Positions 18,136 to 25,333 of a stretch of 64,000 nt of DNA are shown here, piece by piece. The notes below the pieces were generated by a model. It saw only the letters and a program-made list of their open reading frames with translations, was not told the origin of the DNA and searched no databases. Numbering within the stretch: the stretch's first letter is position 1; each line of letters begins with the position of its first letter. Position numbers and translations under genes: made by a program. This DNA comes from Pseudoxanthomonas sp. Root630 (GTDB taxonomy: Bacteria; Pseudomonadota; Gammaproteobacteria; Xanthomonadales; Xanthomonadaceae): the NCBI RefSeq assembly GCF_001427585.1, contig NZ_LMGY01000012.1, forward strand, positions 122,001 to 186,000, read 5' to 3'.

Positions 18136-18558
18136 GTGGATGGCTTCCTGGACTATCTGCAACGTTTCGGCACCGACCTGATCGGCAGGGCGGAGGGCCC
18201 GATGACGTTCCGGTTCTTCCTGCAGCCCACCATGGCGTTCCTGGCCGCACTCCATGACGGCATCAAGGACGCAAAGCTCGGGCGTTCGCCGTACCTGGTC
18301 CGGATGGCGACATCGTCCCGCGCTGAGCGCCTGCAGTCGTTCAGGGAGGGCGTCACGGCCGTCACGCGGGTCTTGCTGCTGGGTGTCGGGATGGACGTGA
18401 TCTACCAGTTCAAGGTCTTCGGGGGTTTCAGGTATCCCCTGGAGACTTTCGTCATCGCGGTCCTCCTCGCCTTCGTTCCCTACCTCCTGCTGCGCGGGCC
18501 TGTCGCCCGCGTCGCACGGTGGTGGCGCGCGCGGCATTCGCGGAAGGGAGCGGCGTAA
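18136..18558 (+). CDS. Small inner-membrane protein of unknown function
   Basis: The 140-residue product has a central hydrophobic segment (VTRVLLLGVGMDVIYQF) and a second near the C-terminus (FVIAVLLAFVPYLLL), ending in a basic tail. No family is recognised. The start is GTG 18136 (MDGFLDYLQRFGTD). Its stop overlaps the next ATG (TAATG), so it is co-translated with the DUF202 protein; together they head the long rightward operon behind palindrome copy 4. Confidence 0.68.
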   Translation: MDGFLDYLQRFGTDLIGRAEGPMTFRFFLQPTMAFLAALHDGIKDAKLGRSPYLVRMATSSRAERLQSFREGVTAVTRVLLLGVGMDVIYQFKVFGGFRYPLETFVIAVLLAFVPYLLLRGPVARVARWWRARHSRKGAA

Positions 18559-19196
18559 TGGCACGGAGAACCGAAAAGCGGGTACTCACCGCCGCGCGCC
18601 CCGACCGGGTGGTGCCGCGCGACGTGCCGCCCGTTCCCGACGTGGATCGCAGCCGCGCCGATGAAGCGTCGGTGACGTATTCGGCGTACCGGACCGATCT
18701 CTCCAATCGCAGGACGGGGCTCTCGGAGCACCGCACGGACTTGTCGGAGTTCCGCACCGACCTGTCGTCGGACCGTACCGACATGTCCATGCGGCGGACC
18801 GGCATGTCGTTCCAGCGCACGCGCATGAGCGCGGAGCGCACGCTGATGTCGATCATGCGCACGGCGCTTTCCCTGATCGGGTTCGGCTTCACCATCTTCC
18901 AGGTGTTCAGCAAGTTGCTGCACCTTCCCGATATCCAGCTGGGCGCGAATGCACCGCGCAATTTCGGCGTGGCCATGGTGGCGCTCGGCCTGCTGATGCT
19001 GACGCTCGGCATCGTCTACCACCTGAACTTCATGAAAGGCCTTCGCCATGAGCGCAACCAGATGATCCAGGAAGGGTTGCTGCACGGCCAAAGCGCCTAC
19101 CCGGTTTCCCTCACGCTGATCACGGCGGGCCTGCTGTGGATGTTGGGCCTGCTCGCGATCGTCAGCATGGTGTTCGACGTCGCGCCGTTCGGGTGA
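18558..19196 (+). CDS. DUF202-like membrane protein with nine RTx(L/M)Sxx heptads
   Basis: The 212-residue product has a hydrophilic N-terminus, then nine consecutive seven-residue repeats (residues 45-107) of the form R-T-x-L/M-S-x-x, for example RTDLSNR, RTGLSEH and RTDMSMR. The repeats run directly into the first hydrophobic segment (ALSLIGFGFTIFQVF). Two more follow (FGVAMVALGLLMLTLGIV and PVSLTLITAGLLWMLGLLA). The membrane part resembles DUF202, whose usual entry motif R-T-x-L-S occurs once; here it is multiplied. The function is unknown. Confidence 0.75.
   Translation: MARRTEKRVLTAARPDRVVPRDVPPVPDVDRSRADEASVTYSAYRTDLSNRRTGLSEHRTDLSEFRTDLSSDRTDMSMRRTGMSFQRTRMSAERTLMSIMRTALSLIGFGFTIFQVFSKLLHLPDIQLGANAPRNFGVAMVALGLLMLTLGIVYHLNFMKGLRHERNQMIQEGLLHGQSAYPVSLTLITAGLLWMLGLLAIVSMVFDVAPFG
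18690..18878 (+). repeat. Nine tandem 21-bp units encoding R-T-x-L/M-S-x-x
   Basis: The coding repeat is exactly nine units of 21 bp, conserved at protein level more than at DNA level: the Arg, Thr and Ser positions are invariant while codons vary. That suggests selection on the heptad rather than recent slippage. Confidence 0.8.
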
Positions 19197-19217
19197 GGAC
19201 GGCGACTCCACAGTCCG

Positions 19218-20828
19218 ATGAGCAAGGAGAACAACGTGGCAACCGCGAAGAAGACCGAAAAGCCGTCCGCTGCCGCAGCCGGCAAGCGTGCATCGACCGG
19301 TGCGAAGAAACCCAACATCCTCGTGATATGGGGCGACGATATCGGCATCGCCAACCTCAGCTGCTACACGCACGGGTTGATGGGCTACCAGACGCCCAAC
19401 ATCGACAGGATCGCGAACGAGGGTCTGCGCTTCACGGATTCCTACGGGGAACAGTCCTGCACCGCAGGGCGCTCATCGTTCATCACCGGCCAGAGCGTGC
19501 ACCGCACCGGCCTTTCCAAGGTGGGAATCCCCGGTGCGCCACAGGGCATGCCCGAGAAGATCGTCACGATCGCCGCACTGCTGAAGGACCAGGGCTACGC
19601 CACCGGACAGTTCGGCAAGAACCACCTCGGCGACCTCAACAAGTTCCTGCCCACCCTGCACGGCTTCGACGAGTTCTTCGGCAACCTGTATCACCTCAAT
19701 GCCGAAGAAGAGCCCGAGATGTACGGGTATCCCAAGAATCCCAAGTACCGGGAGAATTTCGGCCCGCGCGGTGTCATCCACAGCTGGGCGACCGACAAGG
19801 ACGACAAGACCGCCCACCCGCGCTGGGGTGCGGTCGGCAAGCAGAAGATCGAAGACACCGGCCCGCTGACACGCGAGCGCATGCTGACCTGCGACGACGA
19901 GTTCGTCGCCGCGGCATCCGATTTCGTCAAGCGCAACAACAAGGCGGGAACGCCCTGGTTCGTGTGGCTCAACACCACCCATATGCATTTCATCACGCAC
20001 ACCAAGGAAAGCAGCCTCGGGCAGGCGGGCGAGCACCAGTCGCCGTACCACGACACGATGGTCGACCACGACAAGAACGTGGGGCAGATGCTCGACTTGC
20101 TGGATGAGCTCGGGTTGGCGGATGACACGCTGGTGGTCTACTCCTCGGACAACGGCCCTCACATGAACAGCTGGCCGGATGCCGGCATGACCCCGTTCCG
20201 CAGCGAGAAGAACACGAACTGGGAGGGCGCGTTCCGCGTGCCGCTGCTGGCGCGTTGGCCGGCTCATTTCCCGGAAGGAAAAGTGCTCAACGACATCGTG
20301 CAGCACCACGACTGGTTGCCGACCCTCCTGGCCGCAGCAGGCGACACGACGTGCGTCGATCGGCTCAAGAAGGGTGCCACCGTCAATGGCAGGAAGTTCA
20401 AGAACCATGTCGATGGCTGGAACCTCCTGCCGTATCTGACCGGCGAGCAGGACAAGAGTCCGCGTCCGGGATTCGTCTATTTCAGCGATGACGGCGACGT
20501 CCTCGGCCTGCGCTGGAACAGCTGGAAGATCGTCTTCATGGAGCAGCGCTGCAGGGGCACCATGCAGATATGGGCGGAGCCGTTCACGCCGTTGCGCATG
20601 CCCAAGATCTTCAACCTGAGGATGGACCCCTACGAGCGCGCGGACCAGACCTCCAATACCTACTGGGACTGGATGATCCACAACGCCTTCTGGATCTACG
20701 GTGCGATGGCCGTGCTCACCAAGTATCTGGAGACATTCCGCGAGTTTCCTCCGGTGCAGAAGCCTGGAACGTTCACCGTGGAGCAGGCGGTCGACAAGAT
20801 GAGCGAGGTTCCCGCCGGGTCCGGTTGA
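19218..20828 (+). CDS. FGly-type arylsulfatase-family hydrolase, no signal peptide
   Basis: Sulfatases hydrolyse sulfate esters with a formylglycine made from a cysteine. This 536-residue product contains the modification motif C81-T-A-G-R85, metal-binding GDD (39-41), K134/H136 (FGKNHLG) and SDNGPH (D311, N312). The N-terminus (KKTEKPSAAAAGKRASTGAK) is Lys/Ala-rich without a Sec or Tat signal, so the enzyme is probably cytoplasmic, unlike most bacterial sulfatases. The next gene encodes its likely maturase. The substrate is unknown. It is closely similar to the sulfatase at 34351. Confidence 0.87.
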   Translation: MSKENNVATAKKTEKPSAAAAGKRASTGAKKPNILVIWGDDIGIANLSCYTHGLMGYQTPNIDRIANEGLRFTDSYGEQSCTAGRSSFITGQSVHRTGLSKVGIPGAPQGMPEKIVTIAALLKDQGYATGQFGKNHLGDLNKFLPTLHGFDEFFGNLYHLNAEEEPEMYGYPKNPKYRENFGPRGVIHSWATDKDDKTAHPRWGAVGKQKIEDTGPLTRERMLTCDDEFVAAASDFVKRNNKAGTPWFVWLNTTHMHFITHTKESSLGQAGEHQSPYHDTMVDHDKNVGQMLDLLDELGLADDTLVVYSSDNGPHMNSWPDAGMTPFRSEKNTNWEGAFRVPLLARWPAHFPEGKVLNDIVQHHDWLPTLLAAAGDTTCVDRLKKGATVNGRKFKNHVDGWNLLPYLTGEQDKSPRPGFVYFSDDGDVLGLRWNSWKIVFMEQRCRGTMQIWAEPFTPLRMPKIFNLRMDPYERADQTSNTYWDWMIHNAFWIYGAMAVLTKYLETFREFPPVQKPGTFTVEQAVDKMSEVPAGSG

Positions 20829-20935
20829 TGGCGGAGACATCGTGCATGGGCTTTGCCCGGCGCGGCGACCTCGCCAGGTCGGCGCCAGGTGTGCCGGTGC
20901 AGCGTGGCCGTGTTGGCAGCGAGAAGGAGCGACGC

Positions 20936-21862
20936 ATGTGCGGCGGAACAGACAGCATGGTGGCGCTGGCCGGCGGGACATTCCGCATGGGCTCGGACGA
21001 TCACTACGCGGAGGAACGACCCGCGCACAAGGTGCGCGTGGGCGCCTTCCGGATCGATCCCTACCTGGTCACCAATCGCGAGTTCGCGCGTTTCGTCGCG
21101 GCCACGAACTACGTCACGCTGGCGGAACGGCCTGCCGATCCGGCCCTGTATCCGGGCGCGGATCCGGCATTGCTGGAGCCTGCGTCCGTGGTGTTCGTCA
21201 GGCCTCCGGGCCGTGTGGATCTGTCGGATCACTACCAGTGGTGGCACTACATCCGCGGAGCGGATTGGAAACATCCGCAGGGCCCTGAAAGCTCGCTCGA
21301 CGGACTGGCGGAGCACCCGGTCGTGCATGTGGGCTTCGAGGATGCGCTCGCCTATGCCACCTGGGCAGGCAAGCAGTTGCCGACCGAGGCCGAGTGGGAG
21401 TTCGCCGCACGCGGCGGAGACGATGTTTCAGAGTTCGCCTGGGGCGACACGCTCGCGCCGGGAGGTCGGCATGTCGCCAACACCTGGCAGGGCGAGTTTC
21501 CGTGGCAGAACCTGGCCGACGATGGCCATGTGGGAACCTCGCCGGTCGGTGCGTACGCGCCGAACCCGTACGGGCTCTTCGACATGATCGGCAATGTCTG
21601 GGAGTGGATCGACGATTGGTACCAGCGGCACGACGAGTCGCCGGGTAAGCCCTGCTGCACGCGGGAGAACCCGCGGGGCGGACGGCGTGAGACCAGCCAC
21701 GACCCGCAAGGGCCAGTCGCGGTTCCGCGCAGGGTGACCAAGGGCGGCTCGCATCTCTGCGCGCCGAACTACTGCAGGCGTTACCGCCCGGCGGCGCGCA
21801 TGGCGCAGCCCATCGACACCGCGACATCGCATGTGGGATTCCGTTGTGTCGTCCGGCAATGA
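20936..21862 (+). CDS. Formylglycine-generating enzyme (sulfatase-modifying factor)
   Basis: FGE oxidises the sulfatase Cys to formylglycine, using copper and O2. The 308-residue product has the FGE-sulfatase fold markers GGTFRMGSDD, QLPTEAEWEFAARGG, NPYGLFDMIGNVWEW and GGSHLCAPNYCRRYRPAAR; the last holds the copper-binding pair C275 and C280, spaced as in S. coelicolor FGE (272/277). ATG 20936 follows AAGGAG; an upstream ATG 20828 overlapping the sulfatase stop would add 36 residues with no family support. It presumably matures all three sulfatases of the cluster. Confidence 0.9.
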   Translation: MCGGTDSMVALAGGTFRMGSDDHYAEERPAHKVRVGAFRIDPYLVTNREFARFVAATNYVTLAERPADPALYPGADPALLEPASVVFVRPPGRVDLSDHYQWWHYIRGADWKHPQGPESSLDGLAEHPVVHVGFEDALAYATWAGKQLPTEAEWEFAARGGDDVSEFAWGDTLAPGGRHVANTWQGEFPWQNLADDGHVGTSPVGAYAPNPYGLFDMIGNVWEWIDDWYQRHDESPGKPCCTRENPRGGRRETSHDPQGPVAVPRRVTKGGSHLCAPNYCRRYRPAARMAQPIDTATSHVGFRCVVRQ

Positions 21863-21907
21863 ACCGCATCGGGCCGACCACGGGCATCGACTCCCGAGGG
21901 GTGCGCC

Positions 21908-22285
21908 ATGCTGAGGCCCTGGCTGGTGATGATGTCCGAACCGGCCATCACGCTCATCGACATGGTCGCCGCGGCGATCATCATCGGCGCGTCGCTGCAG
22001 GCATTCGTGGGCGTCGCGAGCATGACGATCCGGCGCGACTTCGATGCGCAGCGACGACGGTCCGTGTGGCTTACGTACGGGCGATGGCTGGTGGCAGCCC
22101 TGACCTTCCAGCTGGCGGCGGACATCATCGAGTCGTCGATCGTGCCTACCTGGCAAGCCATCGGGCAGCTCGGCGCGATCGCCGTGATCCGGACGTTCCT
22201 CAACTACTTTCTCGAGCGGGACATCAACGAGGTGCGCGAGCGACAAGGCGTGGCGCCGTCGGACGATTCTCCCTCCACGCACTAG
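21908..22285 (+). CDS. DUF1622 membrane protein
   Basis: The 125-residue product has hydrophobic segments at about 11-38 and 60-73. It contains GRWLVAALTFQLAADIIES and PTWQAIGQLGAIAVIRTFLN, which match DUF1622 as I remember it. It should be an inner-membrane protein; its function is unknown. It lies in the same orientation between FGE and the SphA-like protein. Confidence 0.72.
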   Translation: MLRPWLVMMSEPAITLIDMVAAAIIIGASLQAFVGVASMTIRRDFDAQRRRSVWLTYGRWLVAALTFQLAADIIESSIVPTWQAIGQLGAIAVIRTFLNYFLERDINEVRERQGVAPSDDSPSTH

Positions 22286-22295
22286 CGAGGACTGC

Positions 22296-23255
22296 ATGAT
22301 GCGCATCCTTCACGACGCCGGGCCCCGGTTGCTGCTTCCCCTCCTGCTCGCGCTGCCTCCTGCGGCCTGGGGGACGGAAGGGGCGATGGGCAGGCCGATC
22401 ACCGGCATGCAGATCGCGCCCTACACGGGCGTGATTCCGCCCGAGCCCGGCTTCCAGTGGGCCGTCGCTTACGTCTATTACGACGGGAAGATCGGTGCCA
22501 GCCGTGAAGTCCCGATTGCTGGGCAGGTCAGCCTGGGTCTTGAAGCCGAAGCGAACCTGTTCATGCTGACGGGCGTGTACGTCTGGCCTACGCAGGCGGG
22601 CCGCTGGAACTTCGCCAGCATGGCGGCCATTCCGTACATCGACGTGACCGCCAGCGCCGACCTGCAGGCCGGCGAAGCATCGCGCAGCGTCAGCCAGAAC
22701 GCGTCCAACCTGTTCGATTTCTACTTCGCTCCGGTCATCGCCGGATTCCACATCGACCAGGTGCGGCACCTTTCATTCGGCCTCTACGTCTTCGCCCCCA
22801 CCGCCGACTACGATCCCTCGCGCATCGCCAATCCCGGTTTGAACGTCTGGACGGTATCGCCGACGTTCGGGTACACGCAGCTCATGCAGAAGGGCACGCT
22901 GGAGTTCAGCGTGCAGGCGGCGATGGACTGGTACAGCGAGAACGACGACACGGACTACAAGAACGGCGTCGTGTTCCGCACGGAAGCCCTGTTGATCAAG
23001 CGCACGCCCAGTGGCTGGGGCCTAGGCGGCGTGGTCGGTTGGATCGAGCAGGTGGAAGACGACAGTGGCCCCACCGCAGACCGCCTGAACGGGTTTCGCG
23101 GGCACTCGCTGGGGATTGGACCGGTCGTCACCTATGGAAAGAAATGGCCGGGTGGCGAGCACGTGGACGTGACCTTCCGTTACGTCAGCGAGTTCGACGT
23201 CAAGAACCGCTTCGAAGGAAATCCGCTGAGCCTGATGGTCACGTTCGGCTTCTAG
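22296..23255 (+). CDS. SphA-like outer-membrane protein (phenol-meta/transporter family)
   Basis: The 319-residue product has a signal peptide (to about residue 26) and beta-strand-rich sequence ending in SLMVTFGF, as in outer-membrane barrels. Features such as GLNVWTVSPTFGYT match the SphA/phenol meta-pathway family (PF13557), often annotated as transporters. A second member lies at 50496. Its substrate is unknown. Confidence 0.72.
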   Translation: MMRILHDAGPRLLLPLLLALPPAAWGTEGAMGRPITGMQIAPYTGVIPPEPGFQWAVAYVYYDGKIGASREVPIAGQVSLGLEAEANLFMLTGVYVWPTQAGRWNFASMAAIPYIDVTASADLQAGEASRSVSQNASNLFDFYFAPVIAGFHIDQVRHLSFGLYVFAPTADYDPSRIANPGLNVWTVSPTFGYTQLMQKGTLEFSVQAAMDWYSENDDTDYKNGVVFRTEALLIKRTPSGWGLGGVVGWIEQVEDDSGPTADRLNGFRGHSLGIGPVVTYGKKWPGGEHVDVTFRYVSEFDVKNRFEGNPLSLMVTFGF

Positions 23256-23288
23256 CGACACCGCATCAACACTCGCTGAGGAATGCGC

Positions 23289-24092
23289 ATGAACACGCTG
23301 ATATCCCGCTCGATCGTCGCATGCCTGCTGGCCGCCACATCGGCAGCCGCCTTCGGTGCGGCGGCACAGGAACGCACCGAATCCGCCACGTCGCGCCAGG
23401 ACGCCCATCTGGATGCGGCGGCCGTCGCCGCCCTTGAGCGGATGAGCAAGGCGCTGCGAGGCCTTCCCCATTTTTCCCTCACCTCGGACGCTTCTACCGA
23501 AGTCGTGCTGCAGAGCGGCCAGAAGATCGAGCTGGATGGGCAGATCCGCTACGAAGTCGAGCCGCCGCGACGCTTGTTCGTGGACATCAAGAGCGACCGC
23601 GCGCACAGGCAGCTGTTCTACGACGGCAACACGCTGACGCTCTATTCGCCGCGCCTCAAGTACTACGCCAGTATCGATGATGTGCATGCGTCGCTGCGCG
23701 AACTGGCCGGTACGCTGTCGACCGACTACGGGATCGATCTGCCGTTGGTCGATCTGTTCCTGTGGGGCACCGATGCGGCACCCGCGAATGTGCTCACGTC
23801 CGCCATCTACGTGGGAGCGGGGACGCTGGAGGGAGAACGCGTCGATCACTATGCCTACCAGCAGCCGGGTGCCGACTGGCAGGTCTGGATAAGCCCGTCG
23901 AGCTTCCTGCCGCAGAAGATCGTCATCACCAGCCTGGATGATCCCGCGCTGCCCAAGTACACGGCACGCCTGAAGTGGGATACCACGCGCGCGATCGCCG
24001 CGGCCCGCTACACCTTCAAGCCGCCGCCGGGAAGCGCCCGCATCACGCTGGTGGAAATCGATGCCGTTGCGGTACAGACCCAGGAGAAATGA
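23289..24092 (+). CDS. DUF2092 periplasmic protein
   Basis: The 267-residue product has a Sec signal (ending near AFGAAAQ) and a LolA-like body: MSKALRGLPHFSLTSD, RRLFVDIKSDRAHRQLFYDG and KYYASIDDVHASLRELAG. It fits DUF2092. ATG 23289 has the better-spaced Shine-Dalgarno (GAGG) than ATG 23283. Related folds carry lipids or lipoproteins, so a role in envelope lipid handling is possible but not shown. Its stop overlaps an alternative start of the next gene. Confidence 0.75.
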   Translation: MNTLISRSIVACLLAATSAAAFGAAAQERTESATSRQDAHLDAAAVAALERMSKALRGLPHFSLTSDASTEVVLQSGQKIELDGQIRYEVEPPRRLFVDIKSDRAHRQLFYDGNTLTLYSPRLKYYASIDDVHASLRELAGTLSTDYGIDLPLVDLFLWGTDAAPANVLTSAIYVGAGTLEGERVDHYAYQQPGADWQVWISPSSFLPQKIVITSLDDPALPKYTARLKWDTTRAIAAARYTFKPPPGSARITLVEIDAVAVQTQEK

Positions 24093-24094
24093 AC

Positions 24095-24607
24095 ATGGCC
24101 GCTTCTTCGTTCCGCATCATGGGTGTCTGGTTTTCCCTTGCCTTCCTCGTGGCCCTGGCGACGCCTGCTGCGGCAGACCGCGGCGGCGGACATGGCGGCT
24201 ACCAGGCAGGCGCACGCGCCACTGCGCACGGCAGCGTCAATCGACCCGCGACGGGCGGCCCGCGGAATGCCCAGGTCAACAGGGGCGGCGACCGCAACGT
24301 CAACCGCAACGTCAACCGCAACACGAATCGCAACGTCAACCGCAACGTGAATGTCGACGTGGACGTGCATGACCATGACGACCACTGGAACGACTGGGAC
24401 GACCATCCGTTCGCGACCGCGGCGGCGGTGACGGCCGGTGTCGCGTTGACCGCCGCGGTCGTCGGCTCGGTGGTGAATTCGGTGCCCCCGAGCTGCGTCA
24501 TGACGGTGATCAATGGGATCAGCTACCAGCAATGCGGGAGCACCTGGTACCAGCCGCAGTACTACGGCACCACGGTGCAGTACATCGTAGTGAATCCGCC
24601 ACGCTGA
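24095..24607 (+). CDS. Secreted Asn/Arg-repeat protein of unknown function
   Basis: The 170-residue product has a signal peptide ending near TPAAADR, a low-complexity segment of about five N-R-N-V units followed by VDVDVHDHDDHWNDWDDH, one hydrophobic segment (AAAVTAGVALTAAVVG) and a C-terminus with two cysteines and Tyr/Gln-rich sequence. ATG 24095 has AGGAG at 8 bp; ATG 24089 is the alternative. The Asp/His cluster could bind metal (inference). No function is recognised. Confidence 0.65.
   Translation: MAASSFRIMGVWFSLAFLVALATPAAADRGGGHGGYQAGARATAHGSVNRPATGGPRNAQVNRGGDRNVNRNVNRNTNRNVNRNVNVDVDVHDHDDHWNDWDDHPFATAAAVTAGVALTAAVVGSVVNSVPPSCVMTVINGISYQQCGSTWYQPQYYGTTVQYIVVNPPR
24293..24353 (+). 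repeat. Tandem 12-bp units (CGCAACGTCAAC-like)
   Basis: About five imperfect 12-bp units encode N-R-N-V/T repeats. They are nearly identical at DNA level, so copy number may vary between strains. Confidence 0.65.
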
Positions 24608-24674
24608 GTGGCCCCAGGTCCGGCCCCGGCGGCACGCCGCGGTGTGGCTGCATTCCACGACAGGAGATCGACCG

Positions 24675-25220
24675 ATGAAAGCTTCCGCAATCGCGCTCGC
24701 GACCGTGATGTTGGCGGGCTGCGCTTCCTCGCCGACCGTGAAGACCGATCACGCCGCTTCGGCCAACTTCTCCTCCTACCGCACCTACTACTGGGCGCAG
24801 AAACCCGCGGGAGTACCTCCGCTGGTGCAGCAGCGCATCATCGATGGCATCGACGCGCGCCTGGCCGCCAAAGGCTGGACGCAAGGGCAAGGCAGCGGTG
24901 ACGTCGCACTGGCCGCCCACGTGGCCTCGTCGCAGAAGCAGACGCTGGATACGTTCTATTCCGGCACCGGGCTGGGGGGCTGGGGCTGGCGGGGCGGCTG
25001 GGCGGGCGGCGTGGGCATGGGGACGGCCACCACGACGGTACACACCTACGACGTTGGCACGCTGATCGTCGACATGTTCGATGCGCGCACGCAGCAGGCC
25101 ATCTGGCGGGGCAGCGCGAGCGGCACGGTTCCCTCGTCTCCGGACAAGGTCAACGCAGCCGTCGATGCCGGTCTGGACAAGATGTTCGCCGGCTTCCCGC
25201 CGGGCGCTTCGACGCCCTGA
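24675..25220 (+). CDS. DUF4136 lipoprotein
   Basis: The 181-residue product begins MKASAIALATVMLAGCASSP, a lipoprotein signal with Cys16. The remainder (FSSYRTYYWAQKP, RIIDGIDARLAAKGWTQ, GTLIVDMFDARTQQAIWRGSASG) fits DUF4136. A glycine/tryptophan-rich insertion (GLGGWGWRGGWAGGVGMG) interrupts it. It is probably anchored in the outer membrane. The role is unknown. Confidence 0.8.
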   Translation: MKASAIALATVMLAGCASSPTVKTDHAASANFSSYRTYYWAQKPAGVPPLVQQRIIDGIDARLAAKGWTQGQGSGDVALAAHVASSQKQTLDTFYSGTGLGGWGWRGGWAGGVGMGTATTTVHTYDVGTLIVDMFDARTQQAIWRGSASGTVPSSPDKVNAAVDAGLDKMFAGFPPGASTP

Positions 25221-25333
25221 ACGTTCATGCGTTGGCGCGGGCCCGGATCTCTCCTCCAACGGACCCCTGGTCTGTTCCGGGACCCGCGTCACTTTTGAAC
25301 GTCACCGATTGAGTGCGATCGTCGAGGTGCATC

